64,000 nt of DNA from CAVQMC01 sp963713505 (GTDB lineage Bacteria > Bacteroidota > Ignavibacteria > Ignavibacteriales > Ignavibacteriaceae): NCBI GenBank assembly GCA_963713505.1, contig CAVQMC010000004.1, positions 124,001-188,000 of the forward strand, in the 5' to 3' direction. A program made the translations under genes and the position numbers. Positions 1 through 8,969 of this stretch are shown here, in pieces; the stretch's first letter is position 1, and each line of letters opens with the position of its first letter. The notes below the pieces were generated by a model, which was given only the letters and a program-made list of their open reading frames with translations, was not told the origin of the DNA and searched no databases.

Positions 1-484
1 AAAGAATGTAATCCGGATTAGTAATTAAAGCTCTTGCAAGCCCGACTCTCTTTTTCATTCCGCCTGATAATTCAGCTGGTTTTAAATTCTCAGATCCCGG
101 CATTTCAACGAGTTCAAGTTTTTCTTTTACTGCATCAGTAATTTCATTTTTAGTCATAACGTTGTCTGATTCAACCAGAGGTAAAGAAATATTTTCTTCA
201 ACAGTCATTGAATCGAATAGTGCTGCTCCTTGAAATAAAAAACCGAATTTTTTTCTTAAGCCGTATAATTCTTTTTCGTTTAGTTCATTTACTATTTGAT
301 TTTCAACTTTAACAGTTCCTGAATCCGGAGTTAATAGTCCGACAATATGTTTAATTAATACACTTTTACCGCATCCGCTTCTGCCGATAATTACAATTGT
401 CTCTCCTGTTTTGATTTCAAGATTAACTCCATTAAGAACTTGTTTGTTGTTAAAACTTTTATGCAGGTCTTTTATTTCGATCAT
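1..484 (-). CDS. mlaF: MlaF-type ABC transporter ATP-binding protein (3' end cut by window edge)
   Basis: This is the cytoplasmic ATPase of an MCE/Mla-type phospholipid transport system, which moves lipids between the two membranes of diderm bacteria. About 161 residues are visible, from ATG at 484. They contain a Walker A motif (GRSGCGKS, about residues 34-41), a Q-loop region (FLFQGAALFDSMTVEEN) and the ABC signature LSGGMKKRVGLARAL near the cut. The wording around the Q-loop and the KSVLIKHI after Walker A are typical of MlaF rather than of importer ATPases. Walker B and the C-terminus lie outside the window. It diverges from sppA across about 105 bases. MlaE and MlaD partners are not visible here. 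Confidence 0.88.
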   Translation of the reverse strand, partial: MIEIKDLHKSFNNKQVLNGVNLEIKTGETIVIIGRSGCGKSVLIKHIVGLLTPDSGTVKVENQIVNELNEKELYGLRKKFGFLFQGAALFDSMTVEENISLPLVESDNVMTKNEITDAVKEKLELVEMPGSENLKPAELSGGMKKRVGLARALITNPDYIL

Positions 485-589
485 AATTTGATGCTTAATT
501 AATATGTATTAATTCCATTTAAAATTTATCAAAATTTCGGATTGATAAAAATCATTGTTAATTTTTATTATCACAATTCTGAGGTTTGT

Positions 590-3022
590 ATGAAGAGATT
601 AATTTTCACCTCATTTTTTATATTGAGCGTATTTTCTTCTGTTTATTCGCAATCTCAATTTCCATCTTATTATTATGAAAATCAATTCGGACTTACATCA
701 CCGGGAGCAATGAGATACGGATTATATGGTTATGTTAACCCTGCTGTTTTATCTTCGTTAGATCAGTTTGATATGCATTTATTTTTTACAGATCAAAACG
801 GTAAATGGAATAAATTTAACAACTGGGGCCTTTTTACAGCAGTCCCGCATTTGAGTTTTGGATTTGTCCACCAAAAAGTCTCCGCTGCTTCAGTTACTGA
901 TTATAAAATTTCAACCTCAGTAGGAAGCAAAAACTTTAGTTTGGGCGTTGGTTTTGGTTGGTCATCGGGAAATCTGGATTATTTTAACAGGAAAAACCTT
1001 TTTACATTTGGAACTTTATACAGGCCAATGAAATATGTTTCTTTTGGGTTCATTGGAAATGTTCCGACAGCAGGAAATGGTGAGGGAGCATTGGATTTAG
1101 CGGTTCGTCCTTTTGGTAACGAAATTGTCTCTTTGTTTGGAGATTATGTATTTAAAAATAATAGAAATCCGAATGATATTCGTTGGAGTTCGGGAATTGC
1201 CGCAGAAGTATATCCCGGTTTTAGAATAACAGGAAGATATTTTGATACAAAATATTTTTCAGTTGGAGTTGAACTAAGTTTGGGTAACCTTGGAATTTCC
1301 ACGCAATCAAGTTTTAATAAAGATAGTAAACATCAATATAATGTTTACGGCATTAGAATAGGCGGGTATGATAGAAATCCTTTTACAAAATTATTTCCTA
1401 AAAATGATTATTTAAATATTGATTTACTTGGAACTACAAAATATCAGAAATATAGATTCTTTGATAATTCCAATACCTTGATGGATCTGATTGAAAAAAT
1501 CGATGCTGCTAAAAATGATAATTCAATATCCGGAATTGCAATTAATCTATCCGGTATGAATATGAACAGGGAAATGATTTGGGAACTCAGAGAAAGACTG
1601 AAAGATTTTAAATCAGCAGGTAAACATGTTGTTGCTTTTATTGACAGGGGAGGAATTGATGCATACCATTTAGCCTCTATAGCAGATAAAATTGTGATGG
1701 ATCCGCAGGGAATGATTACTTTGGAAGGATATTTATGGGGAAGATTATATTTAAAAGGAACCCTTGAAAAATTAGGAATCGGTTTTCATGAATGGAGATA
1801 TTTTAAATATAAATCAGCTTTGGAAACTTTTTCACGAGACAATATGAGTGAAGCGGATAGTATCCAATTGCAGAATTTAGTTAATGATTATTATAAATCT
1901 GCAGAAAATGATATTTGTAAATCTAGAAATTTATCAACCGATAAATTTAATGATCTTGTAAATAATGAAACAATGTTTTTACCCGAAGATGCATTAAAAT
2001 TTGGATTGGTTGACACTTTGGGAAGATGGGACACTGTTAAAGATTTAATTAATAAAATGGAAAATTCGAATACTTCATTGGTTGATAAAAACTCTCTCTC
2101 AAAATTCAAATTACCGGATGATAATTATTGGGGAGAAAAACCTAAAGTTGCTGTTGTTTACGCTTTAGGCGAATGTGCAATGGACCAGGGAATAAAAGCA
2201 AGGAGTTTAGTTAAAGTTATAGAAAGTGTAGCAAATAATTCCAATGTAAAAGCTGTAGTTTTAAGAGTTGATTCTCCCGGCGGCGACGGAATGGCATCTG
2301 ATATTGTTGCAGAAGCATTAAAAAAATGTAAAGAACAAAAACCTGTTATTGTTTCTCAAGGTTATGTTGCTGCTTCCGGCGGTTATTGGTTATCTATGTA
2401 TGCAGATACAATTGTTGCCGCTCCTATTACAATTACCGGCTCAATTGGAGTTATCGGCGGCTGGTATTATAATAAAAGTTTTAAAAGTAAAATTGGAGTT
2501 AGTACAGATTATGTTAAAAAAGGAGATCATGCTGATCTGCCTTTTGGATTCAGACTGCCTTTAATTGGATTAACACTTCCGGATAGGGATTTAACTTCTC
2601 AAGAACAGCAGAGAGCTGAAAATATTATTAAAAGTCTCTATGCAGACTTTATAAATAAAGTTGCTTCTGGCAGGAATATGAAAGTCAGTAAAGTTAAAGA
2701 AATTGCACAGGGAAGAGTTTGGTCTGGTTATGATGGAATTGAAAACGGTTTGGTTGATGTTTTAGGCGGATTAGACGATGCCTTGAACATTGCTGTAACC
2801 AAAGCAAATTTAAAGAATAAACAATATGATATAATTGAATTGCCTGAGCCGCAGTTAATTAATCTGGATTTCTTGGTTCCTAAATTCTTTGGTATTGATG
2901 TTAATGCTGAGGAAGATCCGGTGTTAAGTAATTTAAAATTTAGATTTGAAAATAACGGAATGCCAATGCCCATTCTTCCAATTGAAGATATGGATTTTTT
3001 GAATTTATCGATCGGATATTAA
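590..3022 (+). CDS. sppA: Signal peptide peptidase SppA (long, two S49 domains) with N-terminal beta-barrel-like domain
   Basis: Serine-lysine protease of family S49 that degrades cleaved signal peptides and other membrane peptides. The start at 590 is chosen because it gives a clean signal peptide (KRLIFTSFFILSVFSSVYSQ); an upstream in-frame start at 542 does not. Of 810 residues, about 25-285 are Gly- and aromatic-rich alternating strands that look like an outer-membrane barrel. Two S49 domains follow. The first holds the catalytic Lys in YKSALE (about K408), the second the nucleophile Ser in AASGGYW (about S596), as in E. coli SppA. E. coli SppA has about 618 residues and no barrel, so the added domain is the odd feature. 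The protease assignment is firm; the barrel is inferred from sequence texture. Confidence 0.9.
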   Translation: MKRLIFTSFFILSVFSSVYSQSQFPSYYYENQFGLTSPGAMRYGLYGYVNPAVLSSLDQFDMHLFFTDQNGKWNKFNNWGLFTAVPHLSFGFVHQKVSAASVTDYKISTSVGSKNFSLGVGFGWSSGNLDYFNRKNLFTFGTLYRPMKYVSFGFIGNVPTAGNGEGALDLAVRPFGNEIVSLFGDYVFKNNRNPNDIRWSSGIAAEVYPGFRITGRYFDTKYFSVGVELSLGNLGISTQSSFNKDSKHQYNVYGIRIGGYDRNPFTKLFPKNDYLNIDLLGTTKYQKYRFFDNSNTLMDLIEKIDAAKNDNSISGIAINLSGMNMNREMIWELRERLKDFKSAGKHVVAFIDRGGIDAYHLASIADKIVMDPQGMITLEGYLWGRLYLKGTLEKLGIGFHEWRYFKYKSALETFSRDNMSEADSIQLQNLVNDYYKSAENDICKSRNLSTDKFNDLVNNETMFLPEDALKFGLVDTLGRWDTVKDLINKMENSNTSLVDKNSLSKFKLPDDNYWGEKPKVAVVYALGECAMDQGIKARSLVKVIESVANNSNVKAVVLRVDSPGGDGMASDIVAEALKKCKEQKPVIVSQGYVAASGGYWLSMYADTIVAAPITITGSIGVIGGWYYNKSFKSKIGVSTDYVKKGDHADLPFGFRLPLIGLTLPDRDLTSQEQQRAENIIKSLYADFINKVASGRNMKVSKVKEIAQGRVWSGYDGIENGLVDVLGGLDDALNIAVTKANLKNKQYDIIELPEPQLINLDFLVPKFFGIDVNAEEDPVLSNLKFRFENNGMPMPILPIEDMDFLNLSIGY

Positions 3023-3030
3023 AAAAAGTT

Positions 3031-3633
3031 TTAATTAAAAGTATATTTTTTCTCAACCCAAAGTTCGGTCTTTCTGCCGTTGATAATCGCGGGTTTCCAT
3101 TTGGATTTGTTAACGGCGGAAAGAACTTTTTCTAAACAGTCGGTGCAATCTAAAGTATTACTTAATATTTTATAATTTATTACGTTTCCCTCTGAATCAA
3201 TTTGAAGAAATAAATTTACTTCGCCTTTAATATTTTCGTCTGCAAAATTCGGGACAACTTCGAATATTTGGCGAGGTTTATAATTAATTTCAGTTAATCC
3301 GCTTTTTGAATTTTTGTCTTTATTAATCCCTTTATTTCTATTTTCATTTAAAGTCGATAATTCAACATTCACATCGTTTAATAATTCAGGCTGAATTATT
3401 TTATCGCCTATTTTTATTAATGGTAGTTTGGGCTTAGTATTTATTTTACTGGATTGCACAATTGCCGGAATATCCGAATAAATTATAACCGGCTCATCAA
3501 TATTTATTATTGATTTATTATTTTGTTTTATCTTTGGAAAAAACTCAAACAAAATTATCATAGAAATTAAGCTTATTATCAAGCTTAATTTAAAGTTCCT
3601 GTTATATTCATATTTGTCTTTTATGTATTTCAT
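3031..3633 (-). CDS. TonB C-terminal domain protein (energy transducer-like)
   Basis: Predicted inner-membrane protein of 200 residues with a short cytoplasmic N-terminus, one membrane helix (about residues 15-31, LSLIISLISMIILF), a periplasmic linker and a TonB C-terminal-like domain (about 125-200) that includes VNLFLQIDSEGNV and the ending KWKPA..WVEKKYTF. This is the layout of TonB family energy transducers, but the linker lacks the long Pro/Lys-Glu stretch of classical TonB. No ExbB or ExbD gene is nearby. It starts about 10 bases after the GWxTD gene stops, so the two probably share a transcript. A CxxC pair (DCTDC) in the domain is unusual. Its partner receptor cannot be told from here. 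Confidence 0.75.
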   Translation of the reverse strand: MKYIKDKYEYNRNFKLSLIISLISMIILFEFFPKIKQNNKSIINIDEPVIIYSDIPAIVQSSKINTKPKLPLIKIGDKIIQPELLNDVNVELSTLNENRNKGINKDKNSKSGLTEINYKPRQIFEVVPNFADENIKGEVNLFLQIDSEGNVINYKILSNTLDCTDCLEKVLSAVNKSKWKPAIINGRKTELWVEKKYTFN

Positions 3634-3643
3634 TGTATCATAT

Positions 3644-5778
3644 TTATTTTGAAATAACTATTTCTGTTTCTTCTTTTGCAGACTTTCCGCTGATGTTATC
3701 CTTAACATTTACAGTAAGAATATAATTACCAGGATCATAGTTGCTCATATCTAATTGTAGATACATTTGAGGATCAGGATCGTGAGTTTGATAATTATTT
3801 GAAATTGTTAATTGCTTTTGTTTTTCATTTAAACCAAAAATACTTAAAACACCGTTCACTGCTTTTTCCAAACCGCTTTCATCACTTTTATTTTTAACAA
3901 TTATATTTTGACTGAAATTTGTTTCCAGGTTTACATTTTGATCAAGATTATAAATTTCATAATAAAGATAAATTTTACCTTTTTGTGTAAATGATTTGGT
4001 CGGATTAGGTAAAATATTAATATTCTTTCTTTTAATTGAACCTGCCTCCTTGTCATTAAAATTAATATTTGATGCAAGTAGTAAATCGCTTAGCATTAAA
4101 TTACTTCTTTTAAAATTTCTGGTTTTAAAATTAAAATGGTTTGAAGAAACACCTTTATCATAATTCCTTATAACTTCAAAAGCTAATATCCCGGAATCAG
4201 GTTTAACTTTCATTTCAATAGAATTAATTGCTAATGAACTATCATAATCAAAATGTATCTCTTTATTTGCAGAAATTATTTTTATGGAATCTTTATAACT
4301 GTAAATATCTCTATAATTTTTATCCATAAAGAATAAACCAAATTTGTGTTCTACAGGAAATGGAATAGAATCGGAAAGTGAAGAGTTTGTAGTAAGTCCA
4401 TAATTAACATAAACATCCGTTGAGTTGAAATTATTTTCTGTTTCATCTTTAAATTGAACTATGTTATAAGGAACATTAATTTACGGTCCTTCAAATTTGG
4501 GATCATAATATTCAAATCTTTTCTTCCTTAGATAGCGCATATAAGCAAAAGTATCGTATAAATATTGTGCATGATATCTGCCGTAAGATTCAGGAACACT
4601 GAATCGGAAATTTCCCGACATAAAATCATCAGTAAAACCAAAAGTCATATCGTTATAAAACCAAACATCGGTTTTCATTCTTACATCTGTTCGTCCGCCT
4701 GCATTTATATAAGGCCTGTATCTTATTTTATCTTTGGGTTCTCCGTAGCGCAGAATTACTTCTCCTTTATCGGTTTTCCAGCCAGTGGAATTTTATCCGG
4801 GTTATCTGAAAAATGAAGATTTGCATACGCGACTCTTGAATAATGTTCTAATAGCCTTTCATTATATTTTGTTAGGTATAAAGGATCATCTGCTTTCCAA
4901 TAAACTTGGATAATATTTTTCATATCTAATTCGGAAAATTTTTGGTAATCATCACCGAAAATTGGTTTTAATAATTTTTTTACGGAGTTATAAGTAAAAT
5001 CAATTCTTTCACTGTCCGGCATTAGTATAAGTGCATACTGGTATTGATTATATGCTTTCTGCATATCTGATAGTTTATAATAAATCAATCCTAAATTTAG
5101 ATGTGCATCTTTATCGTCGGGATAAAGTTCAACAAGTTTTTCTAATAACGGCAAACTTTTATTAGGTTCGTTGTAGTCTTCATAGAGCAGGCTGAGATTA
5201 AGTAAAGCGTCTCGGTTTTTTGAATCTAACTTTAATGCATTTAAAAAATAATTTTCCGATTCTTTGAAATCGCTTTCTGCAATATCATTAAAACTTAAAG
5301 GCGGCTTGCCGTCATCTTGAATAACCGAATTTATATATTCATTAAAATCTTTTTCTTTAATTTTTCCTATTTGAACCATAGCTTCAACATTAGAGTCATC
5401 AATTTGTAAAATATCTATGTAGACATCGTAAGCCATTTTTCTTCCGAAATATTTCATCAGCTTGGCGTACAAAAATCTGTAATCTAAATTTTTAGGCTCT
5501 TTCCAAATTGCTTTACGAATAAAATCGCGGGCTTTATTTCTGTCATAAACTGAATTGCGTTCAAAATATAATTTGGCAAGCTGGTAATAAGAGGCGGCAT
5601 CGGAATTTTGCTTTATTGAATTTTTAAAGGATTGTTCGGCGCTTTTAAAATCATTGTTACTTAATTCTGCCAAACCGTTTTTGTAAAAACTAGTAGTATT
5701 TTTAACAGTCTGTGAATACCCTGAATTACTAATTAGAAAAAAGTAAATGATTACTATATTTATCAATAAATTTTTCAT
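3644..5778 (-). CDS. TPR and GWxTD domain protein (one frameshift and one in-frame stop)
   Basis: Exported protein of about 711 residues once corrected. A signal peptide (LLINIVIIYFFLISNSGYSQ) is followed by tetratricopeptide repeats (about residues 25-260; DAHLNLGLIYYKLSDMQKAY is typical) and a GWxTD domain. The diagnostic GWKTDKGEVILRYGEP lies in another frame just after about 4783, where one base appears to be missing. The downstream part continues in that frame but meets TAA at 4481-4483; reading through gives INVPYNIVQF, so a sense codon is expected there. The C-terminus is an Ig-like domain ending KEETEIVISK. GWxTD proteins are common in Ignavibacteria and Acidobacteria; their function is unknown. 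Neighbour: the TonB-like gene just downstream. Confidence 0.8.
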
Positions 5779-5893
5779 CGAAATTAAATGATTTTATTAA
5801 ATCAATAACAAAATCAGCTTTTTCTATTTGATGAAAATTTAATATTCGCCTAAGACTAAATCAATGTTATTTGGTAATATGCAATTATAATGA

Positions 5894-6286
5894 TTATGCT
5901 TCTCTTGAATGATAAAATGCCCAAAGCATCAAAAAAAGCAAAAGAGGAATTCTTCCCCAGGTTATCCAAGGAATATTTGTTTCTAAATTTATTTCGGATT
6001 GCTGAATATAAATGTTTATTGGAATAATAGTAGTTAGTAGAAGTATTATTCCCCATGATACTTGTTTTACCCATCTTTTATAAATTAATAGAATACCTAA
6101 AATTACTTCTACTAATCCGCTGATTATAACCAATTCGTAATGATAGGGAATGTAAGATGGAATTATCTTTATATAAGTATTCGGAATTAGAAAGTGAAAA
6201 GTACCTACGATGATATAAAATATACTCATAACAAATCTGCTATAAGTTCTAATACTAATTGATCTTTTTCTAATTTGATACATCAT
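5894..6286 (-). CDS. DoxX-like small membrane protein
   Basis: Predicted integral membrane protein of 130 residues with four hydrophobic segments (about 18-38, 50-68, 76-92 and 108-124). The pattern fMSIFYIIVGTFHFLIP and GLVEVILGILLIYKR matches the DoxX/MauE-like fold, a four-helix family often found near redox or thiol enzymes. No cysteine pair or other catalytic residue is visible, so no activity can be assigned. Start alternatives are the two adjacent ATGs at 6286 and 6283. It stands alone between the GWxTD gene and the PIG-L gene on the same strand. Confidence 0.65.
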   Translation of the reverse strand: MMYQIRKRSISIRTYSRFVMSIFYIIVGTFHFLIPNTYIKIIPSYIPYHYELVIISGLVEVILGILLIYKRWVKQVSWGIILLLTTIIPINIYIQQSEINLETNIPWITWGRIPLLLFLMLWAFYHSREA

Positions 6287-6403
6287 TTTTCCCAGCTAAT
6301 TTATAATTAAAAAAGCTAGTAGAGGGATGCAATTGTAAATATTAAATTATTATTAAAGAGTCAAGTTTACTTGAATCGATACAATAATTTTATCTATTAA
6401 TTA

Positions 6404-7120
6404 TTAAGAAATCCCGGAAGTAATATCATCTAGCGGAGGGTCAAAATCTTCATTAAAAAATTCAAAAGAGACCTGATCTTTAATTTTTTCTAGAACTCCG
6501 GATTCTTCTATCTTATCTTTATATGTAGAATAACAATTTAGGCAGGCTTTCATCATTTCTAAATCTTCGTTTTTTAATTTTACAATGCAGTCAATTAGTT
6601 CTTCTTCAGTGTTTTTTATTCGAAAACCGTTTTCAAAGAATGGTGAACCGCCCTTTTCAATTTCAGTATTGAATGCCAATCTTTTTAAATAATTTGCATT
6701 CTGATCTTTCAATTCAAGAAAAACTCTTTTTATAACTGCATGCATAACCAGATGATCATGAAATCCGCTGACACCGTGTACAGGATAACTGACAATAATT
6801 TCGGGTTTTAGTTTTTCAATTTTTTCTTTTACAATATTTTCGATTATTCTTGGATCCATTTCTTTTAATCCGCTGTCCGGCAAATCCAAAACTTCCATGC
6901 TTGTTAAGCCGAGAGTTTTTTCAACTTTAAGCATTTCTTTATATCTGATTTCTCCCATTTCTTCAACGGATAAGTTTAATTTAAATCTTTGTTTGGTCGC
7001 GCCGCCTTTTGTTAAAGTTAAAAGGTGAACTTCGTGACCGTTTTTTAATTGTGAATTAATTACTGCTGCCGGGCCGAATGACTCATCATCCGGATGAGGA
7101 TAAATGTAAAATATTTTCAT
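6404..7120 (-). CDS. PIG-L (LmbE-like) family deacetylase
   Basis: Zinc-dependent de-N-acetylase of 238 residues. The N-terminal IYPHPDDESFG carries the HPDDE metal/catalytic motif, and FHDHLVMH (about residues 120-127) supplies the later His ligand. Family members remove N-acetyl groups from GlcNAc derivatives, as in bacillithiol synthesis (BshB), mycothiol synthesis and GPI precursors. The substrate here is unproven. ATG 7120 places HPDDE at the usual distance; an in-frame ATG two codons earlier (7126) is possible. The DinB-family gene lies about 35 bases upstream on the same strand. Because DinB proteins include bacillithiol transferases, the pairing hints at thiol metabolism; that is inference. 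Confidence 0.88.
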   Translation of the reverse strand: MKIFYIYPHPDDESFGPAAVINSQLKNGHEVHLLTLTKGGATKQRFKLNLSVEEMGEIRYKEMLKVEKTLGLTSMEVLDLPDSGLKEMDPRIIENIVKEKIEKLKPEIIVSYPVHGVSGFHDHLVMHAVIKRVFLELKDQNANYLKRLAFNTEIEKGGSPFFENGFRIKNTEEELIDCIVKLKNEDLEMMKACLNCYSTYKDKIEESGVLEKIKDQVSFEFFNEDFDPPLDDITSGIS

Positions 7121-7155
7121 TATCAATTAGTGTTTTATTTTTAAAATAGAGGACA

Positions 7156-7611
7156 TTATAAATCAATCAGCCGCCGGTGATAATTTATTTGTCCAAGATG
7201 ATAATTCAGATGTGTTAGAAGATGGACTAAAAAATATTCTGTTGTAATTTCTTTTTGAAAAATATTTTCCGGATATAAACTGCTGAGAATTTCTTCATCA
7301 AGTTTAATAAGAACATTTTTAACTTCTAAATTTGTCTTTTCAACCAATTCTATTAAGGTTGTCCTGGAAATATTTTTCTCAGCAAATTCTGCGTTCCTGT
7401 TTCTTTTATAACCTGATTTACCGAGAACGGAACCAATAAAATATCTTAAATTTCCAACTATATGAAGACACAAATTTCCCCCGGAGTTTTTAATGCTCCC
7501 ATCAATTTTCCAGAGATTGGTTTCGTCTTTATAAAGATTTATTTCATCTCTTAATCGTTCGAGATCTCTTTCTACAATTTCTACTAGAGTGTTTTTGATT
7601 TTTAAGGTCAA
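7156..7611 (-). CDS. DinB/DUF1572 family protein
   Basis: Soluble four-helix-bundle protein of 151 residues in the DinB superfamily, whose members bind a metal with three histidines and include bacillithiol- and mycothiol-dependent transferases. Candidate ligands are the His in NLCLHIVGNLRYFIG (about 50) and the pair in HLLTHLNYHLGQINYHRRLIDL near the C-terminus, which is a strong family signature. It precedes the PIG-L deacetylase in the same direction and is probably co-transcribed with it. No membrane segment or signal peptide is seen. The enzymatic reaction cannot be read from sequence. Confidence 0.8.
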   Translation of the reverse strand: MTLKIKNTLVEIVERDLERLRDEINLYKDETNLWKIDGSIKNSGGNLCLHIVGNLRYFIGSVLGKSGYKRNRNAEFAEKNISRTTLIELVEKTNLEVKNVLIKLDEEILSSLYPENIFQKEITTEYFLVHLLTHLNYHLGQINYHRRLIDL

Positions 7612-7623
7612 TTCTGTCCGGTT

Positions 7624-7737
7624 TTAAAATGAAATTATAAGCAATAAAGTAAAGATAATTAATAGTGTAAAATACAAACCTGCTTTAAATTCTTTTGACT
7701 CAAACGATCTTAAATTATTTTTAATATTTCTATTCAT
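7624..7737 (-). CDS. Possible 37-residue single-span membrane peptide
   Basis: A short frame from ATG 7737 encodes a charged N-terminus (MNRNIKNNLRSFESKEFKAG) followed by one hydrophobic helix (LYFTLLIIFTLLLIISF) and a stop. An AAAGG lies upstream at a loose but usable distance. Positive-inside charge bias and a clean helix suggest a real small membrane protein, possibly in the same transcript as the DinB gene that begins about 12 bases downstream. There is no homologue I recognise, and chance cannot be excluded for so short a frame. Confidence 0.35.
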   Translation of the reverse strand: MNRNIKNNLRSFESKEFKAGLYFTLLIIFTLLLIISF

Positions 7738-7819
7738 AACATAATTTACCTTTGTCGTTAACAATATAGCATCAAAGAAACAGATTTATTTTTCTTTTAG
7801 TCACGAGGAGAAAAACATG

Positions 7820-7842
7820 TTGCTTTAATCACATTAAAGCAA
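7820..7842. repeat. Perfect inverted repeat (10-bp stem, 3-nt loop)
   Basis: TTGCTTTAAT, loop CAC, then ATTAAAGCAA. The arms are exact complements. No T-run follows on either strand, so this is a weak terminator candidate and could equally be an operator. The surrounding stretch between 7738 and 7914 holds no other gene I can see. Confidence 0.5.
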
Positions 7843-7914
7843 AAGAATTACTTATTTTGGTGAGAATTTAAAACAGTAATTAAAAATTATTAAATGAAAA
7901 GAAGATAAATTCTT

Positions 7915-8778
7915 TTAATAATTCAGCTTACCGCCCAAGGCTTTAAATGCATCAAGTACATTTTTCAAAGCATCTTTTTGTTCTGCAGATACTTCATTTT
8001 CAGTATAATTACCGCGTCCAACATATCTTATAATTGTGGAATTCGAACTGATTATTCTATTTACTAACTTATAAATGTCTGAATTTATTGGAATTTCACA
8101 CCACTCCCAGGTATCATGGCTGTCATGATCCATTTCTACTCTCTGTGGTACGAGTCTAAAACTATAATCATCTGCTTGAAATTGATAAGACTGGATATTA
8201 AGCGGCTGCATTGACGTATATTGTATTTTTAATCTTAAATCGGAAGGTTGGCCGCTTTTACCGTCCTTTTTAAAGTATAGATAAAATCCGCTTACATTGT
8301 TGTATCTGGGTGAAGTTTTATCATAATAAGTTGTAATATCTTTAGCAACATCAAATGCTGTATACATTTTATCTACTGCATTGTTGTATGTATTTGAAGA
8401 GGCTGTATTATGCTCTTCCGGTTTGTAAGAGGTTGATTCGTAATAACTGTTATTATTTTTATTTGATTTTCTTTCTTCCAGGTTTTTTAACAAATCTTTT
8501 GCTTCAAAAACTTCATTTGCATCCGGATATCTGTAAATAATTAATAAAAGTTTTTCTTTTGCATCATTAACATCATCTCTTTTAATACTAAGTTTTGCTT
8601 GCTTAAGAAGCCAGTCAGGGCTTCTTTTCATTTCTCCCAGCTTATCTTTAAGCTGCTTATTCTCTACCGCTAAATGAGTTTTTTCCTGATCCAGTTTATT
8701 ATACTCACTTTGTTTCCACCACATATAAAAAGCTGTTACAACTACAATCAAAACCAGCGAACTTATAAATTTCATCAT
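7915..8778 (-). CDS. Membrane-anchored coiled-coil protein of unknown function
   Basis: Protein of 287 residues not recognised as a known family. It has an N-terminal signal anchor (SSLVLIVVVTAFYMWW, about 5-20), then a charged heptad-rich coiled coil (about 25-52, EKTHLAVENKQLKDKLGEMK), a helical region resembling a TPR-type unit (about 56-95), an Asn/Ser-rich linker (about 105-135), and a mixed alpha/beta C-terminal domain (about 145-287) with several Trp and Tyr. It is probably anchored in the inner membrane and exposed to the periplasm. The start could be the second Met (8775). It stands alone, so context gives no role. Confidence 0.6.
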   Translation of the reverse strand: MMKFISSLVLIVVVTAFYMWWKQSEYNKLDQEKTHLAVENKQLKDKLGEMKRSPDWLLKQAKLSIKRDDVNDAKEKLLLIIYRYPDANEVFEAKDLLKNLEERKSNKNNNSYYESTSYKPEEHNTASSNTYNNAVDKMYTAFDVAKDITTYYDKTSPRYNNVSGFYLYFKKDGKSGQPSDLRLKIQYTSMQPLNIQSYQFQADDYSFRLVPQRVEMDHDSHDTWEWCEIPINSDIYKLVNRIISSNSTIIRYVGRGNYTENEVSAEQKDALKNVLDAFKALGGKLNY

Positions 8779-8969
8779 GACAGATTCTAAAAATTTATTA
8801 TTGATGCCACGATATTTTCAAAAATTGTTCCTAATTAAGACACAAAAAATAGCTTAAATTGAAGCTAATTTAAGGGTATTGATTCAGAATGGTAATTTGT
8901 AAATGTAATTTTATCTAAACTAAGTCGAAATTACAGTGTTATATTTTGAAGAAAAATCAATTGTAATTT

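Noticed and set aside
4565..4816. 83-residue plus-strand frame inside the GWxTD gene
   Set aside because: Antisense to the recognised GWxTD domain; no RBS and no recognisable protein features.
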